Source of the DNA: Membranipora membranacea
Lineage: Eukaryota > Bryozoa > Gymnolaemata > Cheilostomatida > Membraniporidae
Assembly (NCBI GenBank): GCA_914767715.1
Contig: OU612069.1
Location: 19,403,387 to 19,467,386, forward strand
DNA: 64,000 bases
Direction: 5' to 3'
Made by a program: the position numbers and the translations under genes
The notes under the pieces: generated by a model
Database searches by the model: none
Seen by the model: the letters and a program-made list of their open reading frames with translations, nothing else
What the model was told of the DNA's origin: nothing
In this document: positions 1-12,690 of the stretch, in pieces
Numbering within the stretch: position 1 is the stretch's first letter
Layout: each line of letters starts with the position of its first letter

Positions 1-249
1 ATGCGTACAAGCAAATGAATAAAATAAAGTGTTTTTGCCCTAATTCCATCTGGGCTAGGATGAAGGCTTGCCAGTTCCAAATAAAAAAAAAAGAGATCCG
101 CCTCTTTGAGTAGAACATGGATCACTTAATCACAAGTCCTTGCTATGAACTGCCATACCACTCCGTACTCCACACAGTTACTTATCTTCACTTATCAAGG
201 CTAGATTTGGATGACGCTGAAGGGTGATAAAATGAAATAATTTTAAGAC

Positions 250-1080
250 TCCAAGAGGATGCTTTCTAATCATGCAGGGGCCATCTTTGCAGCAACTTTA
301 ACCTTGAGCTGATCTTGAATGAGTTTAAGTTACGGGTTTTATCTTCAAACTGCACTTTCATATGCTGTAGTATAATAGTAGTAATATAGTAGTAGTAATA
401 TTTAGTAATAAAATTTAGCTTATGCTCTTTCCTTGTCAATTGTTTTAAACAGAAAATGAAAAACAATTTTAATAAGCTATATGAGTTTGTAGTTCCTCAA
501 GATACTGACAAATTCTCCAAATTTTTTGTATCTGAAGTTGGCCCTCATTCAATTCTGCAGTGAATTTACTGAGCTTACAAATCATATCCAATCTCAAGTG
601 TCACCTTAAAACTAAAGAATTATTTCACACAATGGTTCCCTCAGTCTGTTAAAGAGTTTTCCAATGATACAAGAATATGTATAGGTGTCATGTCTCCTTT
701 AATATTGTATCTTTAATTCAGATTTGTGTACTCACAGGTTAAACATCGTAACTTGTGAATCAGATTGTATTACATGGAAATTCATTATCAAGCAATAACA
801 TAAAATATGCAGTGATAGATGAATCAATTTGAATTCAATACAGCATTGACATATAATAACACACATAAATAATCCAGTTGATTGTCATTTCAGTTAATTT
901 TTGTGTCTCTTAGCAGAAATCTAATTGTTTCCTGATTTTTGATCCTCAGGAGTGATATGTGAGGGCGTTTGATTGCCAATCCAATCTGGCCTAAAACAAT
1001 ACACAGATCCTAAATAAACAACTGATTTTGAATTGAGAACAGTACAATTCACACTATTTCCACAAAATCCTAATTGAGGA
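250..1080. repeat. Low-copy dispersed repeat, copy 1
   Basis: Several blocks here recur in the same order and orientation at 19075-19610. Shared words include CTTGAGCTGATCT, TTTGAATTCAATACA, TTGATTGTCATT and ATATGTGAG. The copies are clearly diverged, with indels between blocks. No coding frame is conserved, so this looks like an old non-coding repeat or a fragment of a large element. No terminal repeats were recognised. Confidence 0.6.
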
Positions 1081-1993
1081 GTAAACTTCTTAGTTTCTTG
1101 AAGAAGTTCAAACAGAAAATTTGATTTTAACTTTAATTAATTTCACATTCACTTTATTAGACAATCACCAATCACCTTAAATCATATTAAGAGTTTGCCA
1201 GGAACTTCTCTGACCATTTTTGATTATATGTTATTGACTTATGGCAGTTACTGTTTATCAATAAATATTAATTTTCAAATTGCCCTATTGCGATAGGATA
1301 TGCCGAACCATTTGTTTATCACTAAAGCGATGCTTATCATTCCTTCCATTTTTATTGATGGGTATCTGATTTGACACCCACTAAAGCAGTTACTATAATT
1401 GGGTTGTTAACATAGCTCTGTTAGTATTAGACAACTGATTATTTGGATTTTGAGCCTGTCATGTAAATGACTTTGTGTACTCATACCTTGCTGAGCCAAT
1501 TCCTAAATTTTGGGAAATACTCGAATAGTGATAATAAAATTTGATGTAAGTTCAGTTAATCAAAATATAAATAATGATATATACTGGAGTTTAAGTGATG
1601 TTAGTTCCAACCTTCCCAACCATTCTGTTATCGATGTCTGACATTGCTGCATACTATAAACACCAGCATCGGTATGAGTGAGGATGTTGCTCATGATCCT
1701 TCTGTTTAACGCTAAACAAGAAAGCAACATGATAGACAGCATTGATAAAGAAATACAACAAAGCCTGCACAGTTAGGATAAGAAAATAGTTATTTTGTAA
1801 ACCTCTACAGCGTGATTTGGAAAAAATTGTTGCAATGGAGTAGTTAGTAGAAAAAAGCTTGAAAAAATGCTCGGCAATAATGAGCGTGAATGAAAATCAT
1901 GAGTCTAAAAATGATATAGTTATTGCCCCTTCTTGGATTGATATAACACCAGCAACGAAATCTTGTATATGTATAGTCATTGACAGCTGAAGG

Positions 1994-4231
1994 TTAATTT
2001 GTGAGTTTGAATAACTTGAAGTTTTTATCATCCCATCCAGATACAGCCATTTCACCATCTCTCACACTCATATCTGTATAATAATCAGGGAGCTGGTCAT
2101 GCTTCATCTCAGCAAGCTTTATCCCTGTAAAAAAAAATTGAAAATAACGATTCAGACTGACAATATACATAAATATTGAGGTGGCATATTGTAACCCCAT
2201 AGTTACATGACTAATTATATATTTAAGTTGTGCTGGAAGTTAGGTAAATGAGATCACCTTTGAAAGTAATCGATGTATGTGTCAGAGTAAGATTGTTCTT
2301 TTGATTTATAACAAATACAATATTCAAAGATCTGAATATATCTTCATTGGCAGATTTTATGTGCCCTGATAAAAACATTAAATCTAACATGATGGTAGGA
2401 GTAAAAAAATGATACACAATACAACATCTACGGCAGTACATTATTGAAGTATGTGTGAGCCTGTAGGCACGGCTTACCTTCAGCACTAAGTATGTAGATA
2501 GTCTTTTTGATCCACCTGCACACATAGTTGAGTCCTCTTTCATCAACAGCTACTCCAACAGCCCCAGGTACTTGATCACATGACCAGATTAGTACAGGCT
2601 CCTCACCCTCACCCTCTCCTACACTGTACTTATTTATGATGTAGCTCATGTTGTCACCCCATCCCGTGATAAGAAGCGTGTCATCAGGTAAGAGGTGAAG
2701 GTTGAGCAGCACGTTCAGACCTGGCATCTGTTTAGTGAAGACAGTACCTGTTCCCCTGTTATACATTTTAATGTTTTCGTAATCTTTGTCTATGACAGAG
2801 ATGTATTTGGCTGACATACTAAGGTAAGATGGATGGGTCGATTTCTGGGGAAACAAGAAAATTGTCTCACTCTGTTTACTGTCCATGTCATAATTATATA
2901 CATTCACAGTCTCTTCACTCGGGTTCCATGATGAGAAGAACACCGCACCGCTATACTCGCTCACTTTAGCATTAGGATAACTCACCACATGAGTTACCTC
3001 ACCACTCTGTCTGCTGTATATTTTCATTCCATCGGCACAGCCCAGGAGTATATCACCGCTTACACTGTGATGATGGACTGTGACACATTGCTGGTGGTTT
3101 GTGGCATGCTGAGATTGGAAATTCAAAGCGAGTGGGATGGAGGTTGTCGGAAGGGAAGGATGAGGGTGATTATCCCCTAAAAAATTAAAATGATCAAAAT
3201 GTAATCATTGACATTTATGCAACAGGTGACTAGACGCTGCACAAAACTGCTGTCATGCTTTATTGTACTGTTCTAAAATTGTCGGTCTATACGGTCGATT
3301 ACCAAAAAGCCGCCCAGCTTCAACTAATTTTCACAAAAAGTTGAGACTGGAAGGTACTGAAAGGCATATTTTATACTGTCATTGAAATATTCCCTTTCTT
3401 TTACCTTGACATGCAAACGTTGAGTGAAAATGAGTTAAAATTGGGCCATATGTTGTTAATGAACCTTGTAACAGCTTTCTAAATTTGGCTTAGAATTTCA
3501 GAATGATACCAAAACCTGTTTCCTTTACAATCACTTTAACACAAACTGACCTTCATCACCCGGTGTTTGGTTGCTCATTTGCTGTCTAAGATAGTCAGAG
3601 AAGAAACATTTTGGAAATCCCCCTTCTGGTATATAGATCCGCTTCCTACAAACCATGCATTGTAGTGCTTGCCTTCCAGCTGCTATTTGGCCTGTAATCA
3701 CAACATCAACAAAATTCCTGCTCTTGTCTTGTTGGATTTAACTAGCTTTACCAGCTCAAAACCTAAGATTAACTTCGACCGACAACTCTAAAAATCCCTC
3801 AAACTCAGACAACTCCCATGATCACAACAACACAGTGAATATTAATTTCGGAGCATCAAGGATGTGTTCTTACTATCTTACTGATAATCAAATATTGTCC
3901 AGGGGAGCAAGATACATTAAGCGCAGACTAACTCTCTTGGACTTAATGTGTCATATCAAACTTCTAGATGCCCTCTCATCCCTCCAATTTGCCTCATAGT
4001 CTTGCTATGCATCATATTCAAGTACATTAGGACAAATTTTACTGGGCTACAAGGTTGTCTTTTCTGGGCCTGGAGCTGATCAAACACTTAAACATACTTA
4101 CCTATGCACTTCTGGCAGCATTTATGACCACATGTGAGAATGCGTAGAGTTTTCTGCTCAAAACAAACTCGACATTCAATCTCCTTGATGATGTCAGCTC
4201 TAGGTAACATAACAGGTTTGGAGGCAGCCAT
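1994..4231 (-). CDS. RING finger / NHL-like beta-propeller protein lacking B-box (four exons)
   Basis: Model on the minus strand: exons 4231-4102, 3691-3551, 3176-2478 and 2124-1994, with GT-AG introns all in phase 1, about 365 residues. The start follows the context GCCATGATT read in reverse (MAASKP). Exon 1 carries the first part of a RING (CRVC, then CGHKCCQKC). Exon 2 supplies the last pair (CMVC). Exons 3-4 form a repeat-rich propeller-like region with short blades such as GDILLGCADGMKIYS and LLITGWGDN, ending DDKNFKLFKLTN. RING proteins of this kind are usually E3 ubiquitin ligases, with the propeller binding substrate. Unlike its paralogue at 42-48 kb, no B-box or coiled-coil exon lies between RING and propeller. 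The RING has only about seven clear ligands (C-C-C-H-C-C then C-C), so zinc binding is probable but unproven. A weak TTTATT (minus-strand AATAAA) lies at 1351. Confidence 0.85.
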
Positions 4232-4449
4232 GATTAACAAAGGGTCAGCTTTGATAAGCAATGAAAGAAACGCAGTGCAATAATATGTTTTCAATTTGAT
4301 TGCTAAGCGAAGGGTAAACTCCAGGGAGGATATCACATGATATATGAACATCACCTGATCATCTTATCAGCCAGATGACATACAGCTTGAACTTTCAAGT
4401 GATACTTAATCATCTTCAGATGTATTCAAGGGTTCAGGGAGATCAAAAA

Positions 4450-4745
4450 CCTTTTCGCGATGACTACAATAATAAGCTACGCTTGGTTTTAAACTCATTC
4501 TGATAAGTTTTATGATCTCCTTAAAACTTATCAGGACGAGTTTAATACCAAGCGTAGCTTAGTATTAAAGTCATCCTGCTAAGTTTTATGATTTCATTGA
4601 AACTTTTCAGGACAAGTTTAATACCAAGCGTAGTTTAGTATTAAAGTGAGTATTAAAGTTTTATGACCTCCTTGAAACTTATCAAGATGAGTGAAATACA
4701 AAGCGTAGCTTAGTATTATAGACATCCTGATAATTTATATGATCT
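4450..4745. repeat. Hairpin-rich tandem array upstream of the RING gene
   Basis: The unit contains TTTAATACCAAGCGTAGCTT, then GTATTAAAGT, CCTGATAAGTTTTATGAT and TGAAACTTATCAGGA, and recurs about three times with drift. The first part (4473-4560) is inverted relative to what follows: AAGCTACGCTTGG pairs with CCAAGCGTAGCTT around TGATAAGTTTTATGATCTCC, giving arms of about 40 bases. It lies 220 bases upstream of the RING gene start on the minus strand, so it sits in the likely promoter region. No transposase frame is seen. Confidence 0.8.
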
Positions 4746-5843
4746 CATTGGCAAATGAAACAAATGATAAGTTCTTCTTTTGGAGAGGAAGGTAAATGAG
4801 TACCTAACAATATAAGACATTGTGATCAAATTTATTGTTGAATTTGTCACACAAACAGCTAGATAAGTGATCCGTCACATACATGTGATGTACAGTCATG
4901 TTTGCTGATGTCATAAGTTTCTCCTACCATTAATAGATCAATTTCTTACTCAGCACATCAGCTGCGATTTCCACATTTTTCAACTCATCTCATTCATCAG
5001 TTTGAAATGCGGAAGCTTCTTGCTCGAAACTTTAATATTGGTCTGACCTTTATTATCCAATTTTGTCCATTTGTATCAACCATTTATACCGAGGTATTAT
5101 TTAGTAAAGATGTTAGTTATGTTTGATTAGGCGCATAAGTTACGGAGCTAGGAGACCCAGTGAGAGGTAACTTGTGCATTCGCTCTATGTAGTGATATAC
5201 ATTAATTGGATGAGGAAACCATATCTGACCCTCATCAAGTGTATATCTATGGTAATGTATGGTTAACCGACCGCATTTCTCATCTTTGATTGGTTCAGAA
5301 TCTAATATAGCTGTAAACTTTTATCAAGCAGCTTGCCTGAGTTTTTGAAGGTTGTTACTGGGACGTCAATCAACGCGTAACAATGAAGACGCCAGATTTT
5401 AAGCTTTATGCTGACACAAAGTCTTAAAATGATGACATATGTCCTCAAATAGCCATGCTACGTATTTCAATTTAACGAGACATTTAGTGGAAGTGTGTAC
5501 TCATGATTTTGAGAAATATTACATTCTTTGCCAGGTTGTATTTATAGTATCTTGTTGAGTGTATCTATGTCATAAGTGAACTTCAGCAATGTATGGAACA
5601 GAGAAGGCAGAATTTGGATCACATGCCAAAACCTCAAGATGGTAAACGGTCATTAAGTTGATATGTTAAATGAAGTAATTATTCTTATGCTCAGTCACGA
5701 AGGTTTTGTGCGGTGTTTTGACAACTTTTTCTTACAAAGTAGGCAAAGAAACTAGGCAGTGCCTGTGAACTTTGTGGAATATCTATATATGGTGCTTCAC
5801 CAGTTATTTCAAATCATAAACTACTATAACAATGAATAGGAAG
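4746..5843. other. Intergenic, nothing recognised
   Basis: I found no splice-bounded coding segment, no RNA gene and no clear repeat in this AT-rich stretch. Confidence 0.5.
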
Positions 5844-5909
5844 AAGCTGTCCCTGATACAGGGATAAAAGCTGTCCTTGATACAGGGATACAAGCTGTCC
5901 CTGATACAG
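5844..5909. repeat. 24-bp tandem repeat, 2.75 copies
   Basis: The unit AAGCTGTCCCTGATACAGGGATAA starts at 5844, 5868 and 5892, with one C/T difference. Because 24 is a multiple of three, the minus strand gives a short periodic peptide (PVSGTA, PVSRTAF). There are no splice or start signals to make it a gene. Confidence 0.9.
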
Positions 5910-6217
5910 TTTTTTTGTTTCTTTTTCTTTGCACATCAGGAAGCACATCTTTGGATGATGGTTGTTGCAATGAAAAATGTATATATATATACATTGCTAT
6001 CAACAGTGACACTTGCTAGGTTTATAGCCCACACAATGAGCCACTTGAAAATACCTACCCTGTGAGTTGTCTTGGCGATCACCAAACAAGTGTGACTCAT
6101 CTGGTCATAAACTTCAGCTCAGGTATCATCTTGAAATCAACAGGAGGTTACTTGACCCATTCACAATCTCATGGTGCCTGGTAATCATTTCATGATTGAT
6201 AATGCCTCCCGTATATT

Positions 6218-7221
6218 TTGACTGATTGTTCAAGAATCACAGACAACCTAAATGTGCTTAATTTTAAACAAATTTACTTTGTTACAAATCGGATTACCTC
6301 AAACCTGAGTAATGTTACTATAATTAAGTACGCAGATGGCACGTGCATCATAGGCTGCATAGCTAATCAATCAGATCTCAACTCCTATTTTGATGAAATC
6401 TATAGAATCGCTACACAATGTGCTGATTTAAATATTTTATTAAACCCAGGAAGACCCAGGAAATGATGCTATCCACCCAATATGTTAAACCTCCTACCCC
6501 TACACTTGTTTTAAAGGATACTGCTATTGCTTTTAGTGATAAAGTAAACTATCTTGGTGTATTAATTGACGATAAGCTGCGTTTTAATGATCATGTGCAT
6601 GGTATAGTGTCAACCGCCTTTCAAAGGATGTATGTAGTCAGGAATTTTGTATTTTGTAAGCTCTAAATCACTATCAAATATGCTTTTTAAAAGTTTTATT
6701 ATATCACGAATCTCCAATTGCTTACACATTATTTTTAAAAGCTTGTATGCTGCTGACAAGCAACGCCTGTGTAAAATTTTCAAGGACGCTATTAAGTTAG
6801 GCATTGAACATCCCGACATTTATACCATGATGGACAATCAGACACGAACAATGGTCTTACGCTATATTCATGATGAGGATCATTTCATCAATGATTTGTT
6901 GAGTAAATGTCCATCTGGCAGATACCGTACAGTAAAACATTGAAGCTCACTGGGGAGAGACGGTTTTCTGCGTCATATCACTCTTATTTTAAACGAAATA
7001 CTTTTTTAGACAGAGATTTGAGTTTTTATTCCAAGTGTCTTCGCTTTTTCTTGCTGATTCAAAGTGCCAGCAATTACACTGTATTTCGCGACTCATTTTT
7101 TTCTTTCAATAATGCTGTCAGTGATAGTAATAAAATCCATCCATCCATCCATCATTATAGCCATACCCAATCATTGGGTATTACAAAAAATAGGATATCT
7201 TCCTGGAACATTTTAGAGTGA
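6218..7221 (+). pseudogene. CR1/L2-like LINE reverse transcriptase, 3' part, frameshifted
   Basis: Three or four successive frames together read as the end of a non-LTR reverse transcriptase. 6218-6466 has the catalytic-box region IIKYADGTCIIG and then LNILLNP. 6463-6666 has VNYLGVLIDDKLRFNDHV and QRMYVVRNF, the usual fragment after the palm. 6647-6943 has NMLFKSFIISRISNCL and ADKQRLCKIFKDA. 6907-7010 continues with RRFSASYHSYFKR. The box reads YADG instead of the expected YADD (GGC at 6338-6340), so the second catalytic aspartate is gone. A CATC microsatellite at 7136-7154 may mark the 3' tail of the element. The order and spacing match the C-terminal half of CR1/L2 elements; the subfamily is not settled. 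It is inactive. Confidence 0.75.
7136..7154. repeat. (CATC)n microsatellite at LINE 3' end
   Basis: About 4.5 units of CATC follow the sequence GTGATAGTAATAAAATC just downstream of the reverse-transcriptase relic. CR1/L2-type elements commonly end in short tandem motifs, so this is probably the 3' tail. Confidence 0.7.
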
Positions 7222-7397
7222 TAATGATTCATGAAAGTGTTCTTCCATAGCATATGACATCACTCTTTGAGATGAATGGACTTGTGGTGGCACATTGAAG
7301 GAAAACAAGCCAAAAAAACAAATCATAGATCACATACTTGAGCAGTCATTGCCATCACTATATCACTACTATATTCTTATGTATATGATACGCCCAC

Positions 7398-7596
7398 CTC
7401 TGACGGATAGCTGCAGTACAGTCATCACACCACCAGTTTGCATGTCTGCAACATCGATCAGTCTGTCTTTTATCCCTTGCTGCCACTGCTGCTGATTTCT
7501 TCTTTTCAGCTACCAATCCAGCAGTAGGCAACTCCTTTTCCTTTTCATAATCTGTCCTCATCATGATCTGCTCATCAACTTTATCTTGGATGAAAA
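7398..7596 (-). CDS. Possible internal exon, unrecognised
   Basis: A minus-strand open frame starts after a plausible acceptor (TGCATTTTAG, exon from 7596) and ends at a weak donor GTGGGC. It encodes an acidic/basic segment (DEQIMMRTDYEKEKELP, then KKKSAAVAARDKRQTD) and a Cys/His/Trp cluster (RCCRHANWWCDDC). The composition looks coding. It lies downstream of the kinase-like exons at 8.7-9.6 kb on the same strand, so it could belong to that locus, but no phase link was found (entry phase 1, exit phase 2). No function is proposed. Confidence 0.25.
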
Positions 7597-8708
7597 CTAA
7601 AATGCATCCTAGAGGTAAGGCCATGGCGGACCTCCTAATCGTGAGCGTGCAGCAAGCTGCCATAAACTGAAACAGGGAAGAAGCATTCATACATGCTGAT
7701 GCAAATCTATGACTCATTGCAAATTCTCAGATCTCGAAAGAACAGCCATCCCAACTTAAAAGGGGCTGAATTATGAATATCAGTGCAGGCAACACATCGT
7801 TCACAGTTACTTGTAAGCTAACTTCCTCCATGTGATATGGTTAACAATTTAATCACAGTCAATTTTGTCACTGATATTATGGTGCGTAGACAAAAAAATT
7901 GCATGGTTAAATTTTATGATCAGGGAGACAAATCTCAATAACCCTAGTTTTCACCTGGTTACAAGGCTACATAGCAGTAACAAGTCAATAGCGTTTTGAT
8001 TTGTTTTTGTGCAAGAAGTCATTTCATGAAAGGAAAGCGATTCAGTAAAGGACAATTTTTCTTTTCTCAAGGAATATATTATGATTATCAAAACACTGTC
8101 ACAACCCTTGCCTCTCCTTTGAAAAAGTATGTTAATCTAAGGATAGGGAATACATATCCAGATTTATTTATAGACAAGTGACCTCAATGACATGTGTTAT
8201 ACGAATTATACTGTTTGCTTGTGAGCACTTTCCTAGTGGGGTTAACATTACAGGGTGATATGAAGACTGGAAAAAGAAAGTCATTGCTGTACACAATGAA
8301 AGCTGCAACTTGCCAGAAGATAGCATGGATGAGGAATGAATGCTGTTGATGCCTTATGCAGAATCTATTCAAGGAATGTTTATAATCTCCCTGTTTAAAA
8401 CTGATAATAAATAACTGAAGAAGGGCAGATAACTGATTTGCTATATTTGTGCTTTCATAAATATGAATGTAATTTCTCAAAGCAAATAATGTTTGCACTG
8501 AGCTCATATTATTAAGTCATTCAAAGTTACAATTTTCTCCTCCATATCAAGAAATAGCAATCAGTGTCAAAACTCATGAGGTCTGATAAATGGCCATCAT
8601 ACATAATGGAAAACAAAAATCTGATTCAAGAGTATACTCTTTGCAAACTGTGAAACAGCATTGCAATTAATTTGATGTTTTTGAAAACCCAACACAGCAG
8701 AATTTCTG

Positions 8709-9644
8709 TTAATCTGAATAATTATCTTTGGTCTGTTGGTGTAGCTTTAATATCATACTGCAATTCACTGCCTTCAGTATCTCGATAACTTCACAGTCTG
8801 AATAAGACAGTTCTGTTTTCTTGAAAAAAAGAAATAAATACTTTAACTATTAGCTAAAATAAACTTACTATATTTATATAGGGGCATTCCCGATGAAAAA
8901 TCATATTGTAATTTAAATCAATTCAAACTTTAGTTTGTTTTCTCATTTTTATGGCAATCTTAAGCAATGCAACTCAAGTGGGGGCTCCAGTTTAGACCCT
9001 GGTCAGTACACATATCATTTAGAATTATTCAATTTTTTTTGTCATATAAATGTTTCTAGAATTTCTAACAATTTTTGTGAAAGTGCTTGTCATGATGATA
9101 AAGTGGTAAATGTTATTTACCATGCTTATGTTAATATCTGTACAATTCTCAGAAGAACTATTCTGCCAAATTTCCCTACCATCAGGAGCTGGACACTAAC
9201 CAGTGATATTAATTCAATGATGTTTTACCATTTATTGGCTTAGAGATTCAGAATAATAGCAAACTTACAACATCACCTCTCTCTCTAGTTCCAAAGAATG
9301 AACTTTCAAATTGATAACATTTTAACAACTTCAACATAATGCAATACCAAATTTTGTTTGGCAACACTATAGCTTGTCCATCCGCTTCACAAATTTATTT
9401 CGCCTCAATAAGGCATTGACATCTATGTCACTTTATCTTTGTCAACCATTTTGTATTCTGTAATACATTCGAAATGAATCTATATATATGGACAGTTTTG
9501 GATTGTATTTACCTTGATTGCAGTGAAGGATTTCTTTTCTGTTTGAGTCACGAGGACAACAGTTCCAAAAGTTCCTGAAGGCAAGAGATCCTTGACACTA
9601 TGTTCACTTCTCTCAGCAGCTTGTTGTTGGTATGACATTTGGGC
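8709..9644 (-). pseudogene. Protein-kinase N-lobe fragment, truncated
   Basis: Two minus-strand exons join in phase 0. 9644-9513 (44 codons) follows acceptor GCTTAG and ends at donor GTAAAT. 8819-8709 follows acceptor TTTTTTTCAAG. The first encodes KDLLPSGTFGTVVLV and then SFTAIK, which resembles the glycine-rich loop and the VAIK lysine of a protein kinase, with the first loop glycine replaced by proline. The second encodes CEVIEILKAVNCSMILKLH, resembling helix C with its glutamate and strand 4. A TAA at 8711-8709 then ends the frame before any hinge, HRD or DFG motif. I saw no donor before the stop and no C-lobe exons down to 7.3 kb. This is either a pseudogene or a fragment; a missed downstream splice is the alternative. 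Upstream exons were not found. Confidence 0.55.
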
Positions 9645-12590
9645 CTAAGCAATGGAAGATAGCCATGCAATTATTTCAATTTATCACAACACTATGCATA
9701 GAGTATGAGGAATATAACAATTCATTATTATGCAAAGTATGATAGTTCTAATGAAACAGTGTTTCCAGTCTTCAATAAATGGTCAATACACTGGCCATTG
9801 ATCTTAAATGAATTTAAGAAAAAGTCCAAAGTGTCTTTTAGGTTTATTTATATTACCATTGCATCTCAGATGCATCACATCTCAAAGAAATAAGATTATA
9901 GAAATCAGCAACGAATTTTAAAAGAGGGTAAGGCTGACACATCACAGTATCATAATCGCAGATTGACACCGCCAACTGCCATACTCCAAAGAAAATCAAA
10001 ATTCATTGAGAATTATTTCAAATCTCTCTAGATTTCCTAGGGGTCATTCAATCCTATTTCAGCTAAATTATCACTCAGTTGCATGAAGTTCTGGCACACA
10101 CTGTCTGTTAATAAATGCTAATCAATGCCTCACTTGATGATCAATATACATGTTCATAATAAAGCTAGCAATGCTTGTCAACATACCTGTTCGGAAGAAA
10201 ATAATAGTATGCAACTGACCAACAGTATATATATGCTACTCTACACAAATCTTATCATCATATAAATGTATTTTTACATGAAGCATCGCTTTTTATAGTT
10301 GCTATCCTTCTAATGTCTATATAGTATAATCCTCTTTCAAGATGTTTTCTCGGGCTGATTAAAGTAGAGTGTTTTCTGTTGACCTACTGTGCTCAAAGAA
10401 TGATATTTTTCCATAAAGTATCATTTTGCACTCTTATAGAAGAGTTGGGTCATTTGTCCAATCATCAATACTTTTCCTTTTAAAACATGATTCAATCACC
10501 TTTTCCAATTGATGCGCTTTGGCTCCTACGCTTTGAACATGACCATAGACCCTGTGTTTTTTTGTGTGAATTCTCAGAGACAAAAATAGGATGGAAAAGA
10601 TATTGACAAAAAATTAAAAAATTTCTCATGTTGGCATAATATAAGGACCTTTAAGTGGAGGTGATAATGGCCACTGGACCATCAGTTTTTACTGGTATGA
10701 TTCATCTACCTTTTACTGTGAGCATTATTTTGTAATAAAGGGGTGGGTCTTCAGCTAAAATATGACCAGATACACTGGGTTTCTTTTTGAGTGACGTGTG
10801 AGAGACATAAAAAAGGCAAATTAAAATCAAAACAACAAAGATTTACATAAGGCATCATTTTTGTGTATTACTTTTGGAGTGAAGTGTAGAAATGCAACCA
10901 TTTTATAGGTATATGCAGTCTGTCTAGATTTCTAAGCAACACATATTTTAAGGCTAAGTCCTCATTGCGGAGAGAGTTCCAGATATCCGGCTACTTCTTA
11001 TACCAAATAGGCAGTTGGAATGGGGAATGGGGGTGTGCAAACACACAGCAAATGACCAGTATTTTCAGTACCGCTCATCTTGAACCTGGCAAAGGGGAAT
11101 TTTGTATATAAAATCTAGAATGATTGCAACTTAGATCTCACAGATCACAAAACTGCCTACCTAACCATCAAACACCACCCTACTCCAAACAAATATTCAC
11201 ATCATACTAAAAGAGAGAGTTTGGGTTGAAATTAGTACTCTCATTGCAGCTTCGAGAAATATTAACATCTTCCTAATCAGAGAAGCACATTTTTGTTGTG
11301 ACATTAAAGGTCCCACAGCAGAGTTCATCATACAATAAAGATTGTTTACAATATGTTGCGTGGAAGAGTCTTTCACAGACCATGACAAATTTTCATTTTA
11401 CTTTAACTAATAAGTACTTTTTTCTATGACTTTAATGCCCTATCAGGAAAATGACTGTGTACCTCTATTTAATACCTCTGACTACACAATAAACAATGCA
11501 AACATCAACGATCTATTTTTCACATCATTCCCATCCAATAGAGGGGGAGACAGCATATCCCAGTTTTTAATCATGCAGCTCAACAGCAGGAATTGCTAAC
11601 TGTCGCAGTTTGGTGCTTCATAGCTATGTCAGTTTTTATATATATATATACATGTGAAATAATCTGTTCTTTTTTCGTTGATGGCAACGATGCATGCATT
11701 TTCATATTTTTATGCAACCGGTCAAATTAGAAAAAAATCTTTTTATATTCTGCATTATAACTCTGAATATTCTGCATCATGTGCTGTAGCTATGTCATGC
11801 CCTTTCATGGAAAAATATGTTACAGTCACTGCCATTGGGATAACAAGGATAATCTAAGGCTCAAAAGGTCGATGGAAAAAAGAAAAAAATCATGCAGAAA
11901 CCTAATGTTTTTGCTGTTCTTTGTCTGAGGTACCCTCAAGTGAATACAAAAAGGTAAATTGGTAGTAAAACATTATATGAGTCATGTACAGGAAAATCAA
12001 ACTAGTCTGGATGATATATTTATATAAGAGAAGACTCATATCAAATGGAACATTATTTGAGCACCATAAAGTCTTTCATTGGCTTGCATTTTATATCAGC
12101 TTTCTTTCATGGTAAGCACATGTCCCGCTTTTCTCAGTTTAACTTGGTATAATCAAACAAACCTGAAACTCTCCTTCTGTTGTTGTCTCAAATTTGGGGA
12201 GTTTATGATTTTGATGAGGTTAGCATGCATTTATTAGAACCACGAATTTTATGAATCAACCCCTCCAAAATTTTAAATGAAATGTATAACCAAAACTATC
12301 CAAATTTTTCAATTGCCAATGCCAAGTTAGAGGCAATGCAATGATTACAGATGCGTCAGAGGAGGAGGAAGTTTCAGTGCAAGAGGGAGGAATGTGAATC
12401 CTTTGATGTAGTTTTAATTGGGAGGATACGCAAAAATGGGGAATTTCCAGTATGCCCTGACTGTGAGCAGAATATGATAGAAGTTCCATCGAACAGTACT
12501 TATTAAGGTAACCATTTTGTAACTTTGGTAACTTGTTGGAATGTAGGTCAACAAATATTTTTGTGTTTCTTTGGTGTCGTTGCCCTATAT
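9645..12590. other. Gene-poor region
   Basis: There are AT-rich sequences, a (TA)n run near 11636-11651 and several short open frames with no splice signals or recognisable content. No RNA gene or element boundary was identified. Confidence 0.5.
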
Positions 12591-12597
12591 TCTAGCT

Positions 12598-12690
12598 GTT
12601 AAAGTGGCATACAACCCTGGCACCACTAGTTATGAATCCACTTGCAATTTACTTTCACAGATAGGCAGCATACTCAACAATGAAAATCCT
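12598..12690. repeat. Dispersed repeat, copy 1 (pair with 60557-60645)
   Basis: ACCCTGGCACCACT, then ACTTGCAATT, TTCACAG, ATAGGCAGCA, ACTCAACAATGAAAATCC recur at 60557-60645 in the same orientation with a few substitutions. Length is about 90 bases. No tRNA boxes or terminal repeats were seen. Confidence 0.75.
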
